Translations under genes and position numbers: made by a program
In this document: one piece after another, positions 1 to 8,241 of the stretch
Position numbering within the stretch: position 1 is the first letter of the stretch
Layout: every line of letters starts with the position of its first letter
From: Prevotellaceae bacterium KH2P17
Lineage (GTDB): Bacteria; Bacteroidota; Bacteroidia; Bacteroidales; Bacteroidaceae
Direction: 5' to 3'
DNA: 64,000 nt
NCBI GenBank assembly: GCA_900199655.1
Contig: FZRE01000003.1
Span: forward strand, 62,001 to 126,000
The notes under the pieces: generated by a model
What the model was told of the DNA's origin: nothing
The model's input: only the letters and a program-made list of their open reading frames with translations
Database searches by the model: none

Positions 1-177
1 AAGGTGGTAAAGGGATTGAGCGTATCCGTGGTTGCACGTAACCTGTGGACCATCATGAAGCATACACCGAACATCGACCCCGAATCTGCTATCAACGCTA
101 CCAATGCCCAGGGCTTGGAGTTGAATGGTTATCCGGCCACGCGCAACATCGGTTTCAATGTGAATGTGAAGTTCTAA
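1..177 (+). CDS. SusC-type TonB-linked outer-membrane protein, C-terminal fragment
   Basis: The window opens inside an open frame that runs to a TAA at 175-177. The 58 visible residues contain a typical final-barrel pattern (SVVARNLWTI near the start) and end in NVNVKF, an aromatic C-terminus expected of a TonB-dependent barrel. The next gene, 20 bp downstream, is a SusD-like lipoprotein, which is the standard susC-susD order. I infer that this is the glycan-importing barrel of the pair. The plug, carboxypeptidase-like domain and most of the barrel lie outside the window, so the substrate cannot be judged from this piece. Confidence 0.85.
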   Translation, partial: KVVKGLSVSVVARNLWTIMKHTPNIDPESAINATNAQGLELNGYPATRNIGFNVNVKF

Positions 178-197
178 ACTTTTAAAAGGCTACAACA

Positions 198-1877
198 ATG
201 AAAAAGATAAAATATATATTACTGGCTTCCGTGGTTGCACTTGGTATGACAAGCTGTAACGATTTCGGCGATATCAATATCGACCCGGAGAATTTGAACG
301 AAACAAATGTACCCTACGCGATGGTGTTCTCCAACGCACAACACCAGGCTCTGGGGTCTGACTGGGATATGTGGCGCACCGGATGTATCTACTCTGCCGA
401 GTGGACTCAGCAGCTTTCGTCCATCGACTGGTGGCACTATTACGCCCGCTACGAGTGGAGCGACGGCTATTCCGGCTCTTTCTGGGACACTTTCAACGGC
501 GATCGCGGAGCCGTGCGCGACGTAACCACCTGCTACGACCTGTGGAAGGAAGACCCCGAAAGGCAAGCGGACTACAACATGGCCCGCGTGATGCGCATCT
601 ATATGATGGCCAAGATGTCCGACCTCTACGGCGACATTCCCTACTCGGAGGCAGGCCGTCCGAAGCTCACAAACTATCCCAAGTACGACAAGCAGGAAGA
701 TATTTACACCTCGATGCTGGCCGAACTGCAGGAAGCCCAGGCCAATCTGGCCTCCGGGCAGTCAGCACTTGGCGCTCACGACCTGTACTACCAGGGCGAT
801 GTAGCCAAGTGGAAGAAGTTTGCCAACTCGCTTATGCTGCGCCTCGCCATGCGACTGGTGAAGGTTAACCCAACGCTGGCCAAGCAGTATGCGGCGCAGG
901 CAGTGGCTAACGGCGTGATGACTTCCAATGCCGATAACTGCAAACTGGACCACGTGGGAGGCAAGACAACCAACGATTCGTCGGAACCTTTCGCCAAGAT
1001 TAACGCCCACGAGGACCGCGAGTTCTACCTTGCCAAGACCTTTGTAGACATGTTGAAGTCTACGAAAGATGCCCGTCTGTGCCTCATAGGCACCGTGGCA
1101 CCCACACAGGACGGCAAGCAGTACACCGACGTACAGAAGAACAGCGACGGCCTCTGGACAACTGCCGACTACGGCAACATGAGCTACGCGGCGCAAGATG
1201 GCATGCCCGTGGGCGGATACAGCAACACCGGCAGCAGCCAGTACTTCGTGGGCAAGGTTGACAATCGCTTCAACAACGCCGACTTCCTGGCCAAATACGG
1301 CGCCTACTTCTCGTCGCCCAACCGCTGCACCTATGCCGACCCCGAGGCTCCCACCTTCGTGGTAACCTACGCCCAGACCTGCTTCCTGATGGCTGAAGCT
1401 GCCCAGCGCGGCTACATCTCGGGCGATGCAGCCACCTACTACAACAACGGTGTGAAGGCTGCCTTTGAGCAGTATGCCCAGTTCCCCGACTATGCAGCTG
1501 CGCTCTCGGCCCTCAATGCCGACGCTACAGTTGGCCTCGGCTCGGGTGCTACGCTGGCCCAGTACGCCGATGCCTATCTGAAGGCCAACCCGTTCAACGC
1601 CGCCAAGGCGCTGGAGCAGATAAACACGCAGTATTACATCAATACCTTCGGCGACCCGCACGAGGTGTTTGCCAACTGGCGCCGCTCCGGTTTCCCGGCT
1701 CTGCAGCCTGCTGCCATGGCCAAGCTCGACGGCCAGTGCGCTACCGATGGCTCCATCCCACGCCGTTTCCGCTACCCCACAAGGGAGTCGCAGGTAAACA
1801 AGGAGCATTATGATGCTGCCGTTGCCAACATGGGAGGCGACACCTTCAGCACCCGCGTGTGGTGGGACAAGCAATAA
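198..1877 (+). CDS. SusD/RagB-family lipoprotein (SusD-like_2 type)
   Basis: This 559-residue protein is a surface lipoprotein expected to cap the SusC barrel and bind glycan. A lipoprotein signal is visible: a KK-rich start, a hydrophobic stretch and the lipobox-like TSC at residues 18-20. The GDINIDPENLNET segment just after the cysteine is typical of the SusD-like_2 (PF12771) branch rather than classical SusD. The body is rich in Trp, Tyr and Asn and has the alpha-helical TPR-like character of the family. It follows the SusC fragment by 20 bp and is probably cotranscribed. It differs clearly from the second SusD at 6486, so the two pairs are not a recent duplication. Substrate is inferred only from the GH92 gene downstream. 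Confidence 0.88.
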   Translation: MKKIKYILLASVVALGMTSCNDFGDINIDPENLNETNVPYAMVFSNAQHQALGSDWDMWRTGCIYSAEWTQQLSSIDWWHYYARYEWSDGYSGSFWDTFNGDRGAVRDVTTCYDLWKEDPERQADYNMARVMRIYMMAKMSDLYGDIPYSEAGRPKLTNYPKYDKQEDIYTSMLAELQEAQANLASGQSALGAHDLYYQGDVAKWKKFANSLMLRLAMRLVKVNPTLAKQYAAQAVANGVMTSNADNCKLDHVGGKTTNDSSEPFAKINAHEDREFYLAKTFVDMLKSTKDARLCLIGTVAPTQDGKQYTDVQKNSDGLWTTADYGNMSYAAQDGMPVGGYSNTGSSQYFVGKVDNRFNNADFLAKYGAYFSSPNRCTYADPEAPTFVVTYAQTCFLMAEAAQRGYISGDAATYYNNGVKAAFEQYAQFPDYAAALSALNADATVGLGSGATLAQYADAYLKANPFNAAKALEQINTQYYINTFGDPHEVFANWRRSGFPALQPAAMAKLDGQCATDGSIPRRFRYPTRESQVNKEHYDAAVANMGGDTFSTRVWWDKQ

Positions 1878-1920
1878 CTGAACCGCCGATGCAGCTGCAT
1901 CGCAGGTTTCCATAAAAGCC

Positions 1921-1957
1921 AAGGGCTCCACGCACAGACAGCGTGGAGCCCTTGTTG
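1921..1957. terminator. Bidirectional intrinsic terminator
   Basis: A perfect 13-bp stem (AAGGGCTCCACGC at 1921-1933 and its complement at 1941-1953) encloses a 7-nt loop. It lies between the convergent SusD gene and the PorT-like gene. Read on the minus strand, the stem is followed by GGCTTTTAT, so it may serve both directions. Confidence 0.75.
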
Positions 1958-2026
1958 CGTTGATGGGTGGTTGATACGGGAGGCTTGCTTGTTGTTACCC
2001 GCGGTGCAAATGGCACCTGTTTTGGG

Positions 2027-2136
2027 CGTTGAAGGATAGAGTCAGGAACTTTTGACAGGTGTCGCACGATTATTCGACAAGTGTCACACAATCGTGCGAC
2101 AGGTGTCGAAAGTTGGTGAAAGGCATCTTTTGCACC
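2027..2136. repeat. 22-bp palindromic array, locus 1 (about 5 units)
   Basis: Units start at 2027, 2049, 2071, 2093 and 2115, exactly 22 bp apart. The three central units are centred on GACAGGTGTC, GACAAGTGTC and GACAGGTGTC with flanks that extend the dyad (TTCGACA / TGTCGAA type arms). The two outer units carry the other core type (GAAGGATAG; AAAGGCATCTTT). Together with the terminator this accounts for most of the 353-bp gap 1878-2230. No gene is seen there. Confidence 0.75.
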
Positions 2137-2230
2137 CCTTCGGGCAGTTTTCAGGCAGCCGAAAGGAATGGTTGCAGATGATTGCCGCATGGCTGCCGCA
2201 GCGTGCCCGGAGCCGAGTACGGGGCCCGGG

Positions 2231-2932
2231 TTACAGGTTCAACCTGTAACCTACGGAGATGGTGAAGGCCTTGTTTTTTACCTTGAGGTCGTCGGAAAGT
2301 TTGTCGATGTTCGTCAGTCCGATGTTGTAGCGTGCATCTATCACCACGTGCTCGTACTCGTACGAGAGGCCCAGCGGGATGGCTACGTCCGTCTTGCGGT
2401 ACATCTCCTTTACATCTGTCTTGATATCCTGCGTCTCTCCGTAGGTTTTCTCGCCCGTATCAGGGTCCGCGGTGTAATGAGTTTCCTCGTGGCTTGTGCG
2501 TGCGTTGGTGAGCACAGCCAGCTGTACGCCGGCCTTTACGGCCAGTCCGCGGGCTATGTAGTAGTTAACCAAGAGCGGAAACTGCACGTAGCCGAGGTTG
2601 GTTCTCATGGCAGCAATGCCGGTGTAAGTGTTCGGATTGCCGCCCTCGTTGATACTGAAGTTGGCATAACGGCAGCCTTGGGTGGTGTAGAAGGCACCGA
2701 GCGAAACGCTCAGAGCGGGCAGGGCCTGGTACTCCACTTCGGCTCCGGCGGTGAAACCGGCCTTGAACTTGGAGTCCAGTTTCTCGTTTACGTCAATGTA
2801 AAGTTCGTTGTCGGTCAGGTTGGCAAGGCTTACGCCAACTTTTGGTGTTACGGAGAAGGTGCCCGTGGGAGCCTGAGCCGAGGCGGCCGAGGTGTAGGCC
2901 AGCAGCAGGATGGTAAAGAGTTTATGTTTCAT
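2231..2932 (-). CDS. PorT-like outer-membrane beta-barrel protein
   Basis: This 233-residue protein has a clean signal peptide (MKHKLFTILLLAYTSAASAQ) and then alternating hydrophobic and polar strands such as KAGFTAGAEVEYQALPALSVSLGAFYTTQG, ending in ISVGYRLNL. That is the form of a small porin-fold protein of the PorT / outer-membrane beta-barrel (PF13568) type. I use the internal ATG at 2932 because the frame further upstream (MIRYAKKRIN) precedes the signal peptide. It sits on the opposite strand between two SusC/SusD pairs. Such barrels are common near polysaccharide loci, but no specific function is assigned. Confidence 0.75.
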   Translation of the reverse strand: MKHKLFTILLLAYTSAASAQAPTGTFSVTPKVGVSLANLTDNELYIDVNEKLDSKFKAGFTAGAEVEYQALPALSVSLGAFYTTQGCRYANFSINEGGNPNTYTGIAAMRTNLGYVQFPLLVNYYIARGLAVKAGVQLAVLTNARTSHEETHYTADPDTGEKTYGETQDIKTDVKEMYRKTDVAIPLGLSYEYEHVVIDARYNIGLTNIDKLSDDLKVKNKAFTISVGYRLNL

Positions 2933-2989
2933 GTTGATGCGTTTTTTAGCATAACGTATCACTCTCCGTTTTATTGCCGGGCGGCTCCA

Positions 2990-3007
2990 CCTTATTTATA
3001 TAAGTGC
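2990..3007 (-). promoter_or_regulatory. Element shared by two outer-membrane barrel genes
   Basis: CCTTATTTATATAAGTGC lies 58 bp upstream of the PorT-like start. An almost identical sequence (one difference) lies at 48654-48671, 84 bp upstream of the barrel gene at 47902-48570, in the same orientation. It may be a shared promoter or operator. This is inference from the match alone. Confidence 0.3.
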
Positions 3008-3117
3008 AGGCGGAAGACCGGAGGGCTGCCAGGGTGCCGCCGGCAGCGGTGAGCGGTCGCGCTGGGGCTGCGGAACGGGCAGTTTAAACATATTTAACCA
3101 AAAAGTGAGAGCAACAA

Positions 3118-3148
3118 GTTGCAGGCTGCAAAAAATGTTTTAACTTTG
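3118..3148 (+). promoter_or_regulatory. Bacteroidetes-type promoter for susC
   Basis: TTG (3118-3120), 20 bp, then TAACTTTG (3141-3148) fits the Bacteroidetes -33/-7 consensus. Transcription from here would give a leader of roughly 150 nt before the SusC start at 3309. Apart from this and the element at 2990, nothing else is evident in the gap 2933-3308. Confidence 0.65.
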
Positions 3149-3308
3149 CCGATGAAGCACAAGCCAACAGCTTGATGCGCCCTTACTAAACATAAACTTG
3201 TGACTTAACGCGAACGCACTACTGTAACCTCAGTGGCGTCATGGCGCCGAAACATTAAGCAACTGCAACCAATAGGAGATATTCACCCTAATAATAACTT
3301 AAAAACCT

Positions 3309-6300
3309 ATGAGCAAAGAAGAAAAGAAAATCAAGAAAGCGATGAGCTATTCGCTTTTACTTCTCTCTGCATGTACAATGACTTTTGCTGCTCCTGCGTT
3401 TGCCGGAAACGGAACGGGCAAGGCAAAGTTGGCAGGCCTGGAGGCCGTGCAGCAGGGAAACAACATCGTGGTAACGGTGGTAGACGGCAACAATGAGCCC
3501 GTTATCGGTGCCAGCGTGCTGGTGGTTTCGACCAAGGCAGGCGGCGCTACCGACGTCGACGGCCGCTGTACCGTGCAGGCCCGGCCCGGCGACAAGCTGC
3601 AAGTTTCTTACATCGGGTTCAAGACCCAGACCGTTACTGTGGGCAATGGCTCCACGCTGCAGATAACACTGACCGAGGACCGCGCCGTACTCGACGAGGT
3701 GGTTGTTGTGGGTTACGGCACCATGCGCAAGTCGGACGTAACGGGATCTATCTCCGTTGCCAAGGGCGAAGACATGCTCAAGGCCCAGAACTTCTCGGCT
3801 TTGGACAACCTGCGCGGTAAGGCTGCCGGCGTAAACGTGTTCTCCAACTCCGACGACATCGCAACTTCTACGCCTCGTGTCATCATCCGCGGCATGGCAA
3901 CCATCAACGCCAGCTCCGACCCTCTGTATGTAGTAGACGGCGTGGTGATGAACAACTTCGCACTCGTTAACCCCAACGACATCGAGTCGATGGAGGTTCT
4001 CAAGGACGCTTCGGCCACCGCCATCTACGGTGCCCGTGGTGCCAACGGCGTTATCATGGTAACAACCAAGCGCGGACTCAAGGGCGAAACGGGCACGAAG
4101 ATAAGCTACCAGGGCTCCGTAAGCCTGCGCCACATGGCCCGCAAGATGGATGTGCTGAACGCGCAGGAATGGTGCGAGGCCTGGATGAAGGGACTGGAGA
4201 ACGAAAACAAGTACAACGGCACCAGCTGGTCGCTCAACCGCACCGACTGGTTTACGGACAGCAGGTACTTTGACAGTCAGGGTAATCCGCTCTACGACAC
4301 CGACTGGCAGGACGAAGCTACCCGTACCTCCATCTCTCACAACCATCAGATTAACATCCAGCAGTCGGGTAAGAGCTCGTCGGTGGGTGCCTTCCTCAAC
4401 TACTCTGACTATGAAGGCATCATGAAGAACACATGGAACAAGCGCGTGAGTGCCAAGATGGCCTACGACGCCAACCCCACCTCATGGCTCACAACGAACG
4501 TGAACCTGATGGTGAACCACATGTGGGGCCGCTTTACCGACGCCTTCGGAGGCGGACAGGAGGCCCGTCGTACGATGATAGAGATGCTGCCCTGGCTTCC
4601 GCTTCGCGAACCCGACACGGGCAACTACACCACGTCGGCTTCTCCGGGTGCCATGACGGACCGCTTCGGTTTTGAGGGAATGTCGAACCCGGTGATGATT
4701 CTGGAACTGCAGAAGCGCCTGTATTACAACACTCAGATATTCGGTAACGGAGCCCTTACGTTCCATCTGCTGCCCGGACTCGACCTCAAGACGCAGCTCG
4801 GTATCGACTGGCACGGCATCGACAGCCGCCGTTACGCCTCCACGACGCTGAACAACATCTCCATGCCTAACGGCCGCGCAGAGAGCTCACACCGCTCTAA
4901 CCTCTACTGGCAGGAGGAAACCTACCTCACGTACAACAAGACTCTGGAGCAGCACAGGCTCAATGCCATGCTCGGTTTGTCGTGGACCGGCTTCACTTCT
5001 CGTTCCAACGGATCCGTTACCGAGGGCTTCCCCGATGACTTCTACGAGGACAATAACATGAGCGTAGGCACTAACCCGGAGTCGCCCACGTCGAATGTCG
5101 ACAAGTGGACCATGAACTCCTACTTCCTCCGTTTGGCCTATACGCTCAAGGATCGCTACTCGGCAACCGTGACGGGCCGTATCGACGGCTCCTCCAAGTT
5201 CGGTGAAAACAACAAGTATGCGTTCTTCCCATCGGCCGGTCTGGCATGGATTGTGTCCGAAGAAGACTTCATGAAGCCCGTTACCTGGATAAGTAACCTG
5301 AAGCTGCACACCAGCTACGGCCTGACCGGTAACTCCGAAATAGGAACCTACAACTCACTGGCAAAGACCAGCGCAGGCACCTTGCTGCTCGACGGTTCGC
5401 GTGCTTCGTATCTCTACCTGAGCTCAATGATGAACAAGGACCTGAAGTGGGAGAAGACCGGACAGTTTGATATCGGCTTCGAACTCGGCCTCTTCCAGAA
5501 CCGTCTGAACTTCGATGTATCCTATTACTACAAGAAAACAACCGACCTGTTGCTTAACTGTCCCGTCCCTCATTCTACCGGTTTCCAGACTCAGTTCAAG
5601 AATATAGGCTCGGTGAAGAACTCCGGTCTCGACATGATGGTTACCGCTTATCCGGTACGCACCAGTGATCTGACCTGGCAAACCTCACTCAACCTGAACT
5701 ACAACAAGAACAAGATACTGCACTTGGGAGACAACGATGAGGACATTGAACTCCTGGGTTGGGTAGGCGGATCGGAAGCTATTCTGCGCGTAGGTGAGAG
5801 CATGGGCAGCTTCTACGGCTACAAGCGCTATGGCGTTTGGACAACAGAAGACTACCAGGCAGGCAAGTGCGAGCTCAAACAAGTGGGCCGTCCGAACCGT
5901 TCGGAGAACAAGATGATACTCGGAAAGGGACTTCCTGACTGGACGGGCGACTTCAGCAACACGCTCAGTTACAAGAACTGGGACCTGACAATGGACTGGC
6001 AGTTCGTTTGGGGAGTTGAGACCATGCAGCAGTTCTACCATCCCACCTACGACCGTTTTGGCATTACGAACGGTTTAACCAACATTCTTTACGACGCATA
6101 CGACGGCACCAACCCCGGTACCATGGAGCAGATGATTCGTTTAGCCAACTCTAACCACGCCGGACAGGACACCACCGTCGACTCTTCTTGGATTTCCGAC
6201 GGTTCTTACCTGCGCCTCAACATGCTGCAGTTGGGTTACACTTTCAAGCCCGAACTTTGCAAGAGCATTGGTCTGCAGGCACTTCGGCTCTACGTGAGTG

Positions 6301-6449
6301 GCAGCAACTTGCTGCTTTTATGCTCCAAGGACTTCAACGGCTACGACCCGGAATCGACCTCACAGGGCAGCCAGTTCGGCCAAAACATGACCTTCTACTC
6401 TTATCCGAGGTCAAGAACATTCACCTTAGGTGTGAACGTAACCTTTTAA
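3309..6449 (+). CDS. SusC/RagA TonB-linked outer-membrane transporter
   Basis: This 1046-residue importer would move oligosaccharides across the outer membrane using TonB energy. Visible in order are: signal peptide (to about residue 33), a carboxypeptidase-D-regulatory-like domain (VTVVDGNNEPVIGASV and YIGFKTQTV, about 53-115), the TonB-box region DEVVVVGYGT (about 128-137), a plug with LKDASATAIYGARGANGVI, and a long barrel ending in TFTLGVNVTF. The length is normal for the family. It is 36 bp ahead of the SusD gene and shares an operon with the GH92 gene, so mannose-rich glycan is the likely cargo (inference). Confidence 0.95.
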   Translation: MSKEEKKIKKAMSYSLLLLSACTMTFAAPAFAGNGTGKAKLAGLEAVQQGNNIVVTVVDGNNEPVIGASVLVVSTKAGGATDVDGRCTVQARPGDKLQVSYIGFKTQTVTVGNGSTLQITLTEDRAVLDEVVVVGYGTMRKSDVTGSISVAKGEDMLKAQNFSALDNLRGKAAGVNVFSNSDDIATSTPRVIIRGMATINASSDPLYVVDGVVMNNFALVNPNDIESMEVLKDASATAIYGARGANGVIMVTTKRGLKGETGTKISYQGSVSLRHMARKMDVLNAQEWCEAWMKGLENENKYNGTSWSLNRTDWFTDSRYFDSQGNPLYDTDWQDEATRTSISHNHQINIQQSGKSSSVGAFLNYSDYEGIMKNTWNKRVSAKMAYDANPTSWLTTNVNLMVNHMWGRFTDAFGGGQEARRTMIEMLPWLPLREPDTGNYTTSASPGAMTDRFGFEGMSNPVMILELQKRLYYNTQIFGNGALTFHLLPGLDLKTQLGIDWHGIDSRRYASTTLNNISMPNGRAESSHRSNLYWQEETYLTYNKTLEQHRLNAMLGLSWTGFTSRSNGSVTEGFPDDFYEDNNMSVGTNPESPTSNVDKWTMNSYFLRLAYTLKDRYSATVTGRIDGSSKFGENNKYAFFPSAGLAWIVSEEDFMKPVTWISNLKLHTSYGLTGNSEIGTYNSLAKTSAGTLLLDGSRASYLYLSSMMNKDLKWEKTGQFDIGFELGLFQNRLNFDVSYYYKKTTDLLLNCPVPHSTGFQTQFKNIGSVKNSGLDMMVTAYPVRTSDLTWQTSLNLNYNKNKILHLGDNDEDIELLGWVGGSEAILRVGESMGSFYGYKRYGVWTTEDYQAGKCELKQVGRPNRSENKMILGKGLPDWTGDFSNTLSYKNWDLTMDWQFVWGVETMQQFYHPTYDRFGITNGLTNILYDAYDGTNPGTMEQMIRLANSNHAGQDTTVDSSWISDGSYLRLNMLQLGYTFKPELCKSIGLQALRLYVSGSNLLLLCSKDFNGYDPESTSQGSQFGQNMTFYSYPRSRTFTLGVNVTF

Positions 6450-6485
6450 TTAAACATCGACTACCAACAGAAAAGAATGTAAGAT

Positions 6486-8132
6486 ATGAAAAAGATATTT
6501 ATATTTGCGGCTTGTGCAGGCCTGCTTCTGTCTTCCTGCAACGATTTCCTGAAAGAAGAGACGGACTCCATTCTGACCGGGAAAGACTTCAACAAGACCG
6601 ACAATCATTTCCTTGGACAGGTGAACTACCTGTACCGCAACGGCTCCATCGAGGAGTATTCCAGCGCCGGCAGTGCGTACATAGGCCCGTTTGCTTCAGT
6701 TACGGCCATGCTGACCGGTTACTTCCGCAATTCCTATGAGGGCCAGGAGAACGTCTGCCAGTATGCGCGCGAACTGGAAAGGCAAGGTCAGACGAACAAC
6801 GTATCGGGCACCATGGACGGCGTTTGGGACAACTGCTACGATGCCATCAACGTAGCAAACAGCGTGATAAACAACATCGCGAATCCTGAAGTTGCCGTCG
6901 TTGCGGCCAACAAGGAGCAATACATAGCCGAGGCAAAGTTCTTCCGCGCCCAGAACTACTTCTATTTGGTCAAGACTTTCGGTGATGTGCCCCTCTCTAT
7001 GACGGCCTATTCCAGTGCCGATGACGACATGATGCTGCCCCGCACGGCCAAGGCAGAGGTGATGAAGCAGGTTGTACAGGACCTGAAGGATGCCGTCAGC
7101 GTGCTCAAGGCCGACACCTGGCAGAACGCCAAGCACCGTATTACGAAGTACGTGGCCGAGATGGCGCTCACCGATGTGTACATGTACCAGGGCGACTATA
7201 CCAATGCGGCGGCCATGGCACAGGACATCATCAACTCCGGTAAGTACCAATTGACCGAGAACTCGGACCGTACACTCGGCAGCGCGTACAATAAACTGCG
7301 CACGACCGACGACCTTCCGGAGGTCATCTACGCCCAGGAGTTCGACAACACCATAGCTACCAGCGGCTGGTGGCCCACCTACGCCTTCACTTCTTCGGCT
7401 ACCGGTACCTTCAACAAGTACGCCATCACCGAGCGAGTGTTCGGTCCTTACGGCCGTTACCTCAACATCTACACGGCCGATGACCTGCGCGGACAGGAGA
7501 AGCAGTTCTTTGCCACATCCTATACCAACGTGAACTACGAGAAGGACGGCAAGAAGGAGCCCAAGACATGGACCATGCCGACGCAGCAGGGAGTGGCCAA
7601 TACCGACCCCGCTTACTATGACCAGATAGGCTGCTGGTACTACTTTGACCAGAATGCCATGGAGATTACGGGCCGTGGAACCAAGGACTGGAACATCTAC
7701 CGCTATGCAGAAACGCTGCTCGATGCTGCCGAGGCCATTGCCCAGACCACAGGAGTAACGGCCGAGGCTGCCGGCTATCTGGCCCAAGTACAGAGCCGCG
7801 CACTCGGCAAAAGCGTAGCACAGCTCACCTCGTCGCTGCAGAGTCTCTCCAAGCAAGCCTTCATCGAGGCCTGCTGGACCGAGCGCCTGCGCGAGTTCCC
7901 GCTGGAGTTCAAGATTTGGGACGACTGCGTGCGCACGGGCAAGTTCCCCGTTATCGACACCGCCATGCACAGCGGCAAGGTTACCTATGTTGACCTCATC
8001 GGGGCTACCAACGGCTCCGGCGCTGTCTTCAAGCAGACCGATTTGCTCTGGCCTATATCTCTGAATGAGATTCAGCGCAACCCTAACCTGACCCAGAACG
8101 AGGGCTACCAGAAGAGCAACAGCGGCAGCTGA
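6486..8132 (+). CDS. SusD/RagB-family glycan-binding lipoprotein
   Basis: This 548-residue partner of the SusC protein is expected to sit at the cell surface. The signal peptide ends in a lipobox-like LLLSSC (Cys at residue 18), followed by NDFLKEETDSIL, typical of RagB/SusD. The N-terminal helical region has the family's AKFFRAQNYFYLVKTFGDVPL segment. The C-terminus carries the conserved LLWPISLNEIQRNPNLTQNEGY ending. Gene order susC, susD, glycosidase with short gaps points to one transcript. Its sequence is unlike the SusD-like_2 protein at 198, so it probably binds a different ligand or a different part of the same glycan. Confidence 0.95.
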   Translation: MKKIFIFAACAGLLLSSCNDFLKEETDSILTGKDFNKTDNHFLGQVNYLYRNGSIEEYSSAGSAYIGPFASVTAMLTGYFRNSYEGQENVCQYARELERQGQTNNVSGTMDGVWDNCYDAINVANSVINNIANPEVAVVAANKEQYIAEAKFFRAQNYFYLVKTFGDVPLSMTAYSSADDDMMLPRTAKAEVMKQVVQDLKDAVSVLKADTWQNAKHRITKYVAEMALTDVYMYQGDYTNAAAMAQDIINSGKYQLTENSDRTLGSAYNKLRTTDDLPEVIYAQEFDNTIATSGWWPTYAFTSSATGTFNKYAITERVFGPYGRYLNIYTADDLRGQEKQFFATSYTNVNYEKDGKKEPKTWTMPTQQGVANTDPAYYDQIGCWYYFDQNAMEITGRGTKDWNIYRYAETLLDAAEAIAQTTGVTAEAAGYLAQVQSRALGKSVAQLTSSLQSLSKQAFIEACWTERLREFPLEFKIWDDCVRTGKFPVIDTAMHSGKVTYVDLIGATNGSGAVFKQTDLLWPISLNEIQRNPNLTQNEGYQKSNSGS

Positions 8133-8241
8133 CAGATTGCCAAACAGGCATGAGAGGGGATGGGGACGGTTTTCCCATCTCCTCTTTGCCGATTTTGGCT
8201 CTGCCGATATCATTCACAAAAGACTTAAATCAACAGTAAAC